Of a stretch of 64,000 nt of DNA, positions 44,431 through 52,215 are shown in pieces. The stretch covers positions 233,728 to 297,727 of the forward strand of contig NZ_LMSL01000039.1 in NCBI RefSeq assembly GCF_001428405.1, in the 5' to 3' direction. Numbering within the stretch: the stretch's first letter is position 1; each line of letters opens with the position of its first letter. The stretch comes from Frateuria sp. Soil773 (GTDB lineage: Bacteria; Pseudomonadota; Gammaproteobacteria; Xanthomonadales; Rhodanobacteraceae). The translations under genes were made by a program, and so were the position numbers. The notes beneath the pieces were generated by a model. That model was not told the DNA's origin. It did not search any database and saw nothing but the letters and a program-made list of their open reading frames with translations.

Positions 44431-45019
44431 TCTGACGCCAATCATCGTCCTCGACTCCAGCGTGGTCATCAATATCCTGGCCTGTGGGCAACCTGCGCGA
44501 TTCCTTAATACATTGGAATGTACTGCCATCATTCCAAGCCAAGTTGTCAATGAAATATCTCGCGGACCTGTGCAGCCCGCTAGTCAAGCCGACTCGTTTT
44601 CTAGCTTACTGCAATCCGGCCTACTGGTTCCGCACGACCTCGTAGGCGAGAACTATCTTCAGTTCCTCAATTTGGTGGGTGCGGCAGTCCCCGACAGTTT
44701 AGGAGATGGCGAGGCGGCCACGATAGCAAGCGCTGAACAACTTCAATGCACCGCAATCATCGACGAGCGCAAGGCCATGCGAATCGCGCGCAGTCGAAGA
44801 GATGCAAATCTGACTGCAAACACGCTGGACCTATATGACTATAGTCTTACGAAGTCGCATTATTCAAGGGAAGATATAGCGTCATTAGTATTTAATTCCA
44901 TGAAGCATGCGCGGATGCGCATTCCCGCGGAGCGCAAGACATGGATCATCGATCTGATTGGCGAAGAAAGAGCCAGACAGTGCAGTTGCTTCCCAAGATC
45001 ACTTCCAATAATCGCCTAG
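44423..45019 (+). CDS. PIN-like nuclease-fold protein, last gene of the QueC-like operon
   Basis: A 198-aa protein. The N-terminus IIVLDSSVVINILACGQPAR has the first PIN aspartate; the central DSLGDGEAATIASAEQLQ has the acidic pair; QCTAIIDERKAMRIARSRR has the third. This is the PIN fold of VapC-type RNases and DUF3368-like proteins. It is paired with an XRE-ImmA/IrrE gene, as in known PIN-type toxin modules. The start may be TTG 44423 (used; overlaps the previous stop) or ATG 44393. The gene is AT-richer toward its 3' end than its neighbours. Confidence 0.75.
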   Translation: MNSLTPIIVLDSSVVINILACGQPARFLNTLECTAIIPSQVVNEISRGPVQPASQADSFSSLLQSGLLVPHDLVGENYLQFLNLVGAAVPDSLGDGEAATIASAEQLQCTAIIDERKAMRIARSRRDANLTANTLDLYDYSLTKSHYSREDIASLVFNSMKHARMRIPAERKTWIIDLIGEERARQCSCFPRSLPIIA

Positions 45020-45038
45020 CTCTGTCAACCCGCTGCCA

Positions 45039-46175
45039 CTAGTACAATGTGTTCTCTGTCATACGCTGCCAAAGTTGCTTTCGGTCCAGCGCCTGTCCAT
45101 TTAAGATGACTTCGCCGAACGTGTCATCAACGATGCGGCGATGGCCTTCATTCTCATACACATGCACATGAATGCCGTGTGCTTGAGGACGATCAGCAGT
45201 CCAAAGGACAGCTGGCGTTGACGACCACATATCAAAGTGATAGCCAGGATACTCGTCGAGGTTGAGCTGCTGATCCGGTATCACATAGGTATTGCTGTTA
45301 TTGAACTGATCGTGAAGTGGCTTGAGGGGCGTTGAAACGATCTTCTCGTCGCTCCAGATGCTGTCGTTGCCGCAGTTTCCGCAAAAATGCTTGGCGTGTG
45401 GCGTCCGCGCAAAGCTCCCCAAATCAAGATGAGGGTATCCGCACTTCTTGCAGGTGACACAGGACGTTTCATATCCCAGTTCGAGGGAGCGAACGAACTC
45501 AAATGCAGCAGGCGGCGTTACCTGGATCAGGGTGATATCGGTGCTAGCGAAAAGACCGGCATCCTGGTTGTAAGAACACACGATCGCATCAAAATCCCGG
45601 TCTAGCACCTTCTTCTCAGCACCTGAGAATCGCTTATGTACGTGGATCTTCGGCGCGCGCTTTGCAATCGGTCGGCTGGAAAGCGCGGGAGGCAACGAAC
45701 ACCAGATCCCAATTTCCTCGTACTCGTTAAATTCGACTTCAAGAGGGTCGACGACATAGCTCATCTCCATCAGGTGGTTGCTGCATAGCACCTCGCCTGA
45801 TTCTGGCAACGCGGCTATATCAGCCTTCGTACCCCAGTGAATCTGATGCGTCTTGCAGTACCAACGTTGGGCACCATTCCTAAATTTTCCACAGGGGACA
45901 ATATGGCATGGGAGCACTGCATCGGTCCCAGACTTGCCCTCGAAGTGACCGAAGACCTCCTCGGAGCTAACAGCTATGTTGCCGATAGTCCGCCCTGGCG
46001 CCCAGCACACAGCAGCCGCAGCGGAGTACTGCTCATGCCCAAATTCGACTTCACCTTCGTCGCCATACTTGCGAACGAACTCCTTTCTGGCCATCCCTGT
46101 ACCTGGATTCGACCAATCACATTCCCAGACCTCAACACGGCCGGTTTCTCTGTTTAGCTTGCGCGAATAGAACAT
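45039..46175 (-). CDS. Unrecognised zinc-ribbon protein
   Basis: A 378-aa protein I cannot assign. A likely zinc ribbon is at residues 237-270: SCVTCKKCGYPHLDLGSF followed by HAKHFCGNCGNDSIW. Earlier cysteines and histidines (PCHIVPCGKF, WYCKTHQIHWG, GEVLCSNHLMEMSYVVDP) suggest a second site. The C-terminus (PGYHFDMWSSTPAVLWTADR, HGIHVHVYENEGHRRIVDD) is rich in His and Trp. It converges on the PIN-like gene with a 20-bp gap. The start ATG 46175 lies inside the 3' end of the Fic remnant, so that upstream sequence seems to have been replaced. Confidence 0.62.
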   Translation of the reverse strand: MFYSRKLNRETGRVEVWECDWSNPGTGMARKEFVRKYGDEGEVEFGHEQYSAAAAVCWAPGRTIGNIAVSSEEVFGHFEGKSGTDAVLPCHIVPCGKFRNGAQRWYCKTHQIHWGTKADIAALPESGEVLCSNHLMEMSYVVDPLEVEFNEYEEIGIWCSLPPALSSRPIAKRAPKIHVHKRFSGAEKKVLDRDFDAIVCSYNQDAGLFASTDITLIQVTPPAAFEFVRSLELGYETSCVTCKKCGYPHLDLGSFARTPHAKHFCGNCGNDSIWSDEKIVSTPLKPLHDQFNNSNTYVIPDQQLNLDEYPGYHFDMWSSTPAVLWTADRPQAHGIHVHVYENEGHRRIVDDTFGEVILNGQALDRKQLWQRMTENTLY

Positions 46176-46529
46176 ACAAAATCCAAAAATCTTGAAATGG
46201 CCATACTTGATCGAGCCGGGGAAACTGAAAGGTGTTGCAGCGCGCCAGCGATGCTCGCAGGTCCGACCAGTGGGAGCCATAGTCGAACGCGGCCGACCAT
46301 CGCGGGATCCGAAGCATCGAGGCGACCAGCGGCGATGCATCTCGGTTGTGGCTGAGCGCCTTCAATGGCAGCAAGTGATCCTCGCGATAGATGGTTGGAA
46401 TGATGATGCGGCTTTGCCGTCCCGCACTCAACACGCAGTTCATGGCAAGCCGCGCGGCCCGCCGTTGCCATCCAGGAATGGATGGACCTCGGTGACCGCG
46501 AACATCGTCACCACTGCTCGCGCGAGCGC
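46132..46529 (-). pseudogene. Fic-domain protein remnant (C-terminal part only)
   Basis: The frame begins immediately after a TAG at 46532-46530 and reads ALARAVVTMFAVTEVHPFLD, then GNGRAARLAMNCVLSAGRQS, RIIIPTIYREDHLLPLKALS. HPFLDGNGRAAR is the complete Fic catalytic motif HPFxxGNGRxxR. The preceding Fic core (about 150 residues) and any regulatory part are missing, and the end differs from the family beyond about residue 100. It lies between the PD-(D/E)XK-like gene and the zinc-ribbon gene. It should not be active. Confidence 0.75.
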
Positions 46530-46563
46530 CTAGATTCTCTCGAAACCTTCCTTCACCTTGGCG

Positions 46564-47559
46564 CTAGATCCAGCCATCAAACGCAACCACTCGCCCGTCG
46601 ATCCGATACCGGACCATTCCGATCGACAGCGTTTCCAGACAACCGTGGATGTCGCGAGGCACCTCACCAGCAGGCACCACCAGATATCGCTTGACCTGCT
46701 TCATGCTGGCCGAATGCACCATGAGCTGGCCAATAGCGGTATAGAGCGACTGGCGGTCCGTCGAGGACTTGACCTCGAACAGGGTCATGCAACCACCCGG
46801 TCCCCGCACTGCCAGGTCGACCAGAACGCTCTTACGGATCGTACTGGAGAAGCCATGCTTCGGCAGCCAGGCCGCGAGCGCATGCACAATGTCTCCGTGA
46901 CGCGATGCATAGACGAAGCGCTCGCCACCGCCGTGCTTGAGGCCCGAGAATTCGCGGTAGTAGTCGCCATACCCCTGACCGGCAGGCAGGCCCCGCGGGC
47001 GTGGTGGAAGAGTCTCCTCCGTGACATCCGTCTTGAATCGGACGACCCGGTCTAGATAGCTGCCGATGCCTGCTGCGAAATAGCGGTTGTCCAGCGGAGC
47101 GACGATCAAGCCCATACGTACCCCGTTGGGAGCCGACACTGCAAGCGGCTCGGCGCCCGCGGCCTCCAGGAAGGCATCTCGGCCAATACCCTTGCGCCCG
47201 CCACCAACGCCGCCGTCATGCATCAGGAACAGCATTCCGCTACGCGGATCGCGCGCGTAGAAGCCGGCGATCCTATTGGAGTTTTCGCTGATAGGAATAT
47301 TGATCTCGACAGCGATGTGCAGCGTGCCCTTCGGACTGTAGGTTCCAAACGCGTTCCAATGACGATAGACGCCAGCGTCTGCGCCGACCTCCTGGGAACC
47401 GAGCCAGTAGTTACCGTTGTGCTGGATGTGCATTTCCGCGCTGGACGGTCGCCACGCGACCAAGCGTGTCTCTCGGTGTGGCCATACCTTTCGAACCAGC
47501 GAGATCATCTGCGTCTGGGCGTGCTTCTTGGCGTTCGGGCCATCGACGAGTTCCAGCAT
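46564..47559 (-). CDS. Hypothetical protein with a PD-(D/E)XK-like C-terminal domain
   Basis: A 331-aa protein. The C-terminal third has AWLPKHGFSSTIRKSVLVDL (Asp near 248) and MTLFEVKSSTDRQSLYTAIG (Glu and Lys near 260), the D-ExK arrangement of restriction-like nucleases, followed by a helix as expected. The N-terminal 200 residues (RLVAWRPSSAEMHIQHNGNY, AVEINIPISENSNRIAGFYA) are an unknown domain, possibly for DNA or effector recognition. It sits in the defence-like block. ATG 47559 has GGGGA upstream; a TTG at 47571 is possible. Confidence 0.65.
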   Translation of the reverse strand: MLELVDGPNAKKHAQTQMISLVRKVWPHRETRLVAWRPSSAEMHIQHNGNYWLGSQEVGADAGVYRHWNAFGTYSPKGTLHIAVEINIPISENSNRIAGFYARDPRSGMLFLMHDGGVGGGRKGIGRDAFLEAAGAEPLAVSAPNGVRMGLIVAPLDNRYFAAGIGSYLDRVVRFKTDVTEETLPPRPRGLPAGQGYGDYYREFSGLKHGGGERFVYASRHGDIVHALAAWLPKHGFSSTIRKSVLVDLAVRGPGGCMTLFEVKSSTDRQSLYTAIGQLMVHSASMKQVKRYLVVPAGEVPRDIHGCLETLSIGMVRYRIDGRVVAFDGWI

Positions 47560-48225
47560 GCGCTTCCCCAATTTCCCAATGCCTGGATGGTCAACTCAAA
47601 TTTGCAGTAGCGTGATCGCCTCCGGCGTCGAATCATTCTAGGGCGGCGTCGCGTCGCTCGCACGACGTCACGCAAATCGGATCAGCACCGGGCGCCTCCC
47701 TCATACCACCTGCAAAGGTCGGCGGACGCGCGCGCATGTCGGCGAGCGGCAGGTCAGTGGGCAGCGCGAAGAGCGTGGCTCGCATCGCCTGCCCACGCGC
47801 GACATTCGTCCACGATACCTGGGGCACGACACGCACTTTTCGCCTCGACTTGCCGAACCTGTTCGAAGCGGTTAGCGACACGCTCCGGCGCTGGGAGACC
47901 GCTTTTCCAACTGAAATGCCCGCGGGCCTGACCGAGGTTCTCGTGGTAATTGCCGAGAGTCGAGGCCTCTGCAATGGCTTCCTGCGCCGCCGCCACGTAA
48001 ATCACCACCATTCGCAGACCTGCAAGAGGAACTGCAACGTTTCTTGGCCCCATTATTGCCTGCCCAGGGATACGAAGAGTGCCAACGGTCACTGGGACCC
48101 AGACACTGGCACCTGGCAGCAAGACCAGACTCTGGGAAACCAAGAGCGACGCGCGCTGGGAAGCTTCAACAGATTGGCATATACGCACATTAGCCTTGTT
48201 GGCGTTGCCCTCACGCGGATGCCTT
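47560..48225. other. 650-bp stretch without a convincing gene
   Basis: Several overlapping open frames exist on both strands, none with a ribosome site and a recognisable family. The sequence is neither repeat-rich nor strongly structured. It probably contains decayed genes and the promoters of the two flanking divergent genes. Confidence 0.4.
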
Positions 48226-49509
48226 ATGGAACAGCATTTCCGACGCCAACAACTCTATGACCTAGTTTGGTCTGAGCCTCTGACGCTTCTCGCCTCAAGG
48301 TTCGGCATGTCAGATGTTGCACTGGCCAAGAGCTGCAAACGTAACGGCATCCCCGTTCCCCAACGAGGATATTGGGCAAAGCTCAAGGCGGGGAAGACAT
48401 CCCCACGGTTCCCGCTGCCTCCCCGAGGATTGGGTGCCGTGGAGACGATTCGCATCGGCTCCTCCAACTGGAACGAACGCGAGGACGAAGAGCAGGCGCT
48501 AATGATGGAGGATGTTCCTCCCCCGCCCGACTTCCCCGAACCATTTTCCGGCCTCATCACCCGCATCACGACGCTGGTTGGCCACATTGCGCAAAGCCGC
48601 AACCTGAAATCGCCCCACCACGCCGTCGCGAAGCTGCTGTCCGAAGATGCAGAGCGACATGAAAGATGGAAGCAATCCCCATACCCTCTCACCTCCGACC
48701 AACCGCTCTTCGTGTCGCCTTACGAACAGCGGCGACTGAAGCTCGTCGACGCTATCTTCAAGGCAATGGCACGCGCCGGCATGACGCCGGCAGTTCCTCG
48801 CGAGAAGAACCCCGGAGAGTTCACCATCCGGATCGGCGATTCGACCGTTCGTTTCACGCTGGGAAAGCCTGGCGAACAGCGTTCGAACTGGGCCATCGCC
48901 ACGGAAGCCCGGCGTCCAGCATCTGAGCCCATGCGCCTGAAGATCGATTGGGAAAGGGAAGAGCCGAAAGAACTGGTATCGGAATGGTCAGACTGCCCGG
49001 ACGCGCCGCTTGAATCCATGCTGCAAGAAATCGTCGTCAACCTGATTGCCGTCGGCGAGATGCGCATGCGTGCCGTTGAGCGTCATTGGTACGAATATCG
49101 CGCCGAACGCAAAGACAAGCTGATCAAGGCTGAGCAGGAACGTCGGGAAGAGGTTGCACGACGGGAACGCGAGCACCAACGTCGACTTGCGAATGCTCGC
49201 ATCGAGAAACTGCATCAAGAAGCGATGTCGCTACGTCTCGCCGACGACATTCGCCGCTACGTGGCCGCAGTCAACGAACGCAATGCATCTTCATCCAACC
49301 CCGTATCGCCAGCGGAGATTGACGACTGGTCATGCTGGGCGCTTGCACAGGCGGAACGGATCGATCCCGTAGGGACCGGCGCCTTTCTGCTGCCACTGCC
49401 TGAGGAAATGGAGGAGAACGGCGAACCCAGGCCAAACGTGTGCACACCACCTTCGGATCCCGTCAAGCTCCCGCCAGCGTGGCGCCCCAACCGATGGTAT
49501 ACTCGCTGA
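48226..49509 (+). CDS. Large HTH and coiled-coil protein of unknown function
   Basis: A 427-aa protein. The N-terminus is helix-turn-helix-like: FRRQQLYDLVWSEPLTLLAS, RFGMSDVALAKSCKRNGIPV, PQRGYWAKLKAGK. A middle alpha/beta region (GEFTIRIGDSTVRFTLGKPG) follows, then a strongly charged coiled coil (KDKLIKAEQERREEVARRE) near residues 300-350 and a short C-terminal domain. I cannot name the family; similar HTH-plus-coiled-coil proteins are frequent in mobile elements. ATG 48226 starts directly before the conserved HTH. Confidence 0.72.
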   Translation: MEQHFRRQQLYDLVWSEPLTLLASRFGMSDVALAKSCKRNGIPVPQRGYWAKLKAGKTSPRFPLPPRGLGAVETIRIGSSNWNEREDEEQALMMEDVPPPPDFPEPFSGLITRITTLVGHIAQSRNLKSPHHAVAKLLSEDAERHERWKQSPYPLTSDQPLFVSPYEQRRLKLVDAIFKAMARAGMTPAVPREKNPGEFTIRIGDSTVRFTLGKPGEQRSNWAIATEARRPASEPMRLKIDWEREEPKELVSEWSDCPDAPLESMLQEIVVNLIAVGEMRMRAVERHWYEYRAERKDKLIKAEQERREEVARREREHQRRLANARIEKLHQEAMSLRLADDIRRYVAAVNERNASSSNPVSPAEIDDWSCWALAQAERIDPVGTGAFLLPLPEEMEENGEPRPNVCTPPSDPVKLPPAWRPNRWYTR

Positions 49510-49540
49510 GGTCCGATATTTCGGACTGTTGGTGACAAGC

Positions 49541-49600
49541 TTGACAACCTGGAGATCAGTGGCTAGGCTTCGCTAGCGAAGCCTAGCCACTGATCTCCAG
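49541..49600 (+). promoter_or_regulatory. Promoter A with perfect 52-bp palindrome
   Basis: The -35 TTGACA is at 49541-49546 and the -10 TAGGCT at 49564-49569, spacing 17. A perfect 52-bp palindrome (49549-49600) covers the spacer, the -10 and the start site. Its inner 26 bp is GCTAGGCTTCGCT/AGCGAAGCCTAGC; the outer arms begin CTGGAGATCAGTG and end CACTGATCTCCAG. The second palindrome at 49681-49732 has the same core and the same geometry but different outer arms. Confidence 0.75.
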
Positions 49601-49665
49601 CAAAGACCCCTCTACCACCCCACACCGACCACGGTAATGGTCACAGGCGTTTAACGCCTGCTTTT
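49576..49665 (+). ncRNA. Candidate small RNA between promoter A and a terminator
   Basis: Promoter A predicts a start near 49576. A hairpin with a T-run ends the transcript at about 49665, giving an RNA of about 90 nt with no open frame of note. Its first 12 bases or so (GCGAAGCCTAGC) would be shared with the 5' end of the downstream AbiEi message. Existence is inferred from promoter and terminator only. Confidence 0.4.
49644..49665 (+). terminator. Rho-independent terminator between the two palindromes
   Basis: CAGGCGT-TTA-ACGCCTG, a 7-bp stem, followed by CTTTT. It separates promoter A from promoter B. Confidence 0.6.
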
Positions 49666-49672
49666 AAGGTTA

Positions 49673-49732
49673 TTGACACTCGGAGTGCTGGCAGCTAGGC
49701 TTCGCTAGCGAAGCCTAGCTGCCAGCACTCCG
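49673..49732 (+). promoter_or_regulatory. Promoter B with perfect 52-bp palindrome, immediately before AbiEi
   Basis: The -35 TTGACA is at 49673-49678 and the -10 TAGGCT at 49696-49701, spacing 17. The palindrome (49681-49732) has the core GCTAGGCTTCGCT/AGCGAAGCCTAGC of promoter A but different outer arms (CGGAGTGCTGGCA and its complement). It ends at the base before the ATG at 49733, so there is no Shine-Dalgarno site, and the message leader is about 25 nt of half palindrome. Confidence 0.78.
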
Positions 49733-50671
49733 ATGAAAACTTTAAAGGAAGCCAAAGGAGAAGGGGTTCTAGCTACGGCAAAGCTGATTGACGCCTTCCG
49801 GGATCAATTAGCAGCTTCCCGCCAGTCCCTGCCCTCCGTTCGCTGCCTCCCCCACTCGAGATTGATCGAGCTCTTGCTCGACGCGCGCGAAACCGTCGAT
49901 TCGACAATCCTCCGGGAGTGCCCTGGTACGCAGCTGATACAACTCCTGGAGGATGCCGCTGTCATCCGTGCAATTCCGTTGCAGCCTGCTTCTTCAAAAA
50001 AAAGCGTCAAGCTCTATTCGGTCGGCTTCGATCCTACCGCTGCCACGATCCCCGCCGCGGAACTCCTGCAGGCGCACGTCCCTGAGGGAATTCTTTGTTA
50101 TTTCACAGCCATTGAACTGCACGGACTGAGCACACAGCCCGCCCCTCACTATCACATCGCCCTGAAGAAAGCAGCGGATCCGAAACGCAAGGTTCCGCTC
50201 CCGAAGGTATCCCCCTCCTCCGACAGACCGTTACCGCTTGGGACACTGGAGTTTTACGCCGACGGCGTCGGGTACTACCGGACGCGGCGCGATCCTGCCA
50301 ATCTGCTGAGCGTACAGCGACGCCAACTGAATCCCTACTGCGTTGTGAGGGTAACCACTCTCGAGCAAACGTTGCTGGATTGCCTGCACCGACCGCACAG
50401 TGCGGGCGGAGCCGCCGTCGTGTTCGAGGCATGGGAGCAAGGCCTTACACGCAGCTCACCGGAAAAGATCCTGACATTGGCGGAGAAAATAGGCGACAAG
50501 ACGCTGCTGCGCCGGACGGGCTACATGATCGAACGCTTTGCGCCGCAATCGGACTCCGTCCAGAAAGCAAAGCGGTTGATCGGCAGCATTCCGCAAGATG
50601 CCATGCCGACGTTGTTACCGGGCCTGGCCTACCAGCATGCAAATAGGGAATGGGGCCTGCGTACCCCTTAA
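49733..50671 (+). CDS. abiEi: AbiEi-family antitoxin / abortive-infection regulator
   Basis: A 312-aa protein with the AbiEi pattern: a winged-HTH-like start (VLATAKLIDAFRDQLAASRQ), then ILCYFTAIELHGLSTQPAPH, VVRVTTLEQTLLDCLHRPHS and AGGAAVVFEAWEQ. AbiEi antitoxins neutralise the AbiEii toxin without direct contact (type IV) and autorepress by binding inverted repeats before the operon. The twin palindromes at 49549 and 49681 are strong operator candidates. The gene starts with an ATG with no ribosome site, directly after the second palindrome. AbiEii follows after eight bases. Confidence 0.85.
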   Translation: MKTLKEAKGEGVLATAKLIDAFRDQLAASRQSLPSVRCLPHSRLIELLLDARETVDSTILRECPGTQLIQLLEDAAVIRAIPLQPASSKKSVKLYSVGFDPTAATIPAAELLQAHVPEGILCYFTAIELHGLSTQPAPHYHIALKKAADPKRKVPLPKVSPSSDRPLPLGTLEFYADGVGYYRTRRDPANLLSVQRRQLNPYCVVRVTTLEQTLLDCLHRPHSAGGAAVVFEAWEQGLTRSSPEKILTLAEKIGDKTLLRRTGYMIERFAPQSDSVQKAKRLIGSIPQDAMPTLLPGLAYQHANREWGLRTP

Positions 50672-50679
50672 GGAACCGA

Positions 50680-51591
50680 ATGAATCCGGCACAGCGACAA
50701 GCATGGATCCGGGAAGCGCTCGACATGGCGTTCCAAGCGTTGGCTTCGTGGCCTGAGCTGCGTGACAAGCTGGTCTACAAGGGTGGCCGCGTGCTGGCCC
50801 TTCGACTCGGTGGCGAACAGCGAGCCTCCTACGATCTCGATGCCAACCTCTTGCTTGCATTCGCCATAAAGCACCCTGACCGTAACGAACAAGCAGAGAT
50901 GCTGAGAGATCTCTTCACTCAAGCCATCCAGGCGCACGCAGAGACCCAGGACCCAGTGAGGTACGAGCTGGTGGACGTGCGCGTGAAGCACCGACCGCGC
51001 GCGGATCATCCGCTGGGTTGGAACGCCTTCGAGGTGGTGGTAAAGCTTCGCGACTTCATGAATGAAGGCGTGCAGGGGCTTCCAAACATAGAGTTCGACG
51101 TCGCAGCTCCGGAAGAGCTCGGCACCCATGCCGTTGCTCCGCTTGGCGTCGGCGGAGACACTGTTTTTGCGTACACGCTCGAGCGCATCGCCGGGGAGAA
51201 AATGCGAGCTTTCCTTAGCTCGCTTCCGTCCTACCGACACAAGGTCAAGAAGCCGGGAGATGCCGTACGTGCGAAAGATTTGTACGACGTCACGAAAATC
51301 CTGGGCGTGCATCCGATCGGCGAAGTGGATTTCTGGAAGGCTGCGGCCGAAGAATTTCATCTTGCCTGCGCATCCCGGTATATCGACTGCACCGGCATCG
51401 GGACGTTCGCCGAAGACATCGACGTCACCCGTTCCACGTACGAAACGGATGCAACGTTGCCGAAGGACATCGTTTTCGACGCTGCGTGGCACGCGATCGA
51501 AGACATCGTTCGCTTCTGGGAGGCTCAGAGGGTCTTCCCGCTTCGTTTCCCGCTTCCCAATGGAAACTCCGGTCAACCGGGGCGCCCATGA
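50680..51591 (+). CDS. abiEii: AbiEii-family nucleotidyltransferase toxin
   Basis: A 303-aa nucleotidyltransferase-fold protein. The N-terminal core is DKLVYKGGRVLALRLGGEQR then ASYDLDANLLLAF, corresponding to the KGG and S-x-DLD motifs of AbiEii. A later conserved site is VFAYTLERIAGEKMRAFLS and RAKDLYDVTKIL. AbiEii-type toxins modify tRNA by nucleotide transfer and block growth to abort infection. It has AAGGA five bases upstream of ATG 50680, and is the last plus-strand gene before the presumed island edge. Confidence 0.87.
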   Translation: MNPAQRQAWIREALDMAFQALASWPELRDKLVYKGGRVLALRLGGEQRASYDLDANLLLAFAIKHPDRNEQAEMLRDLFTQAIQAHAETQDPVRYELVDVRVKHRPRADHPLGWNAFEVVVKLRDFMNEGVQGLPNIEFDVAAPEELGTHAVAPLGVGGDTVFAYTLERIAGEKMRAFLSSLPSYRHKVKKPGDAVRAKDLYDVTKILGVHPIGEVDFWKAAAEEFHLACASRYIDCTGIGTFAEDIDVTRSTYETDATLPKDIVFDAAWHAIEDIVRFWEAQRVFPLRFPLPNGNSGQPGRP

Positions 51592-51884
51592 ACGAGAATC
51601 TCTTCACCCGCTGATTCCCGTCAAAGTCCGCTCTTCAACGAAATAGCAGATATACGTGATATGCGCTGCGAACCGACCATCTCTAGTCCCTGAATGTTGT
51701 ATCTGAAGTTTTCCTGCGACGGCCAGTTCTGGTTGTTCGACAAAGCTCGTCTAGATGGAGCAATGTTGGAAGACATTCGGGTCCTTCTCACCAATGGGTG
51801 AGATAGTCGAGTATAAAAACGAGTATAGACAGCCAGACCAAACTCATGATTTACAATCAAAACAAATAGTTATTCGCTCCCTTT

Positions 51885-51941
51885 GGTTCCTCTCCTGGCA
51901 CCACATACCGAAGTCCGAGGATAGCCGATAGCGTCCGAGGA
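51885..51941 (+). other. Candidate attachment site (tRNA 3'-end-like scrap and repeats)
   Basis: GGTTCCTCTCCTGGCACCA (51885-51903) resembles the 3' end of a bacterial tRNA-Leu (T-arm remnant, acceptor, CCA) with small deletions. Ten and thirty bases later the 9-mer GTCCGAGGA occurs twice (51913-51921, 51933-51941), followed by AGTCCAAGAAACCCC. Such repeats are usual beside P4-type integrase attachment sites. Base composition changes here. No complete tRNA is present. Confidence 0.4.
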
Positions 51942-51950
51942 AGTCCAAGA

Positions 51951-51974
51951 AACCCCGCCATGGCGGGGTTTTTT
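51951..51974 (+). terminator. Strong rho-independent terminator
   Basis: AACCCCGCC-AT-GGCGGGGTT followed by TTTT. The stem is perfect. It may be the terminator of the original tRNA gene at the integration site. Confidence 0.85.
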
Positions 51975-52215
51975 GTTGCCTTTGCGTCCGGCTTGCCCAG
52001 GCCGGATCGCTTGCCGAAACAGCACGACACGCCGCCCGCGCCGCCTTCCCCGGGCCGCGATGGAAATCGACATGCGAGACGGCGCCGGCGGGCGAGCGTC
52101 ACCCAGCAACCCCGGTACGACGAGCGGCAATGCAACCGCAACGATCCCGGATCGCCCCGTCCGAAATGACGCCTGTCGTCGCGGCAAACGCACTGTCCCG
52201 GGAGAGCGACCGGAT

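Larger units (their letters stand above)
51592..52215. other. Non-coding island edge region
   Basis: About 620 bp. The left part (51592-51880) is AT-richer and lacks genes. It is followed by the tRNA-end-like scrap, direct repeats and terminator listed separately. From 51975 to 52215 the sequence is GC-rich and like the chromosomal part to the right; I see no gene there. Confidence 0.5.

Noticed and set aside
47736..48260. Plus-strand open frame before the HTH/coiled-coil gene
   Set aside because: No ribosome site and no family; an equally long frame exists on the other strand.
49511..49526. GTCCGA-TATT-TCGGAC hairpin as a terminator of the HTH/coiled-coil gene
   Set aside because: No T-run follows; only a short stem, so not called as a terminator.
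49549..49732. Palindromes as telomere-resolvase sites of a linear replicon
   Set aside because: Length and perfection fit, but two lie 80 bp apart, both coincide with promoters, and no resolvase gene is present.
51885..51903. A complete tRNA gene at the island edge
   Set aside because: No acceptor 5' strand, D-arm or anticodon arm can be found; only a 3'-end-like scrap.
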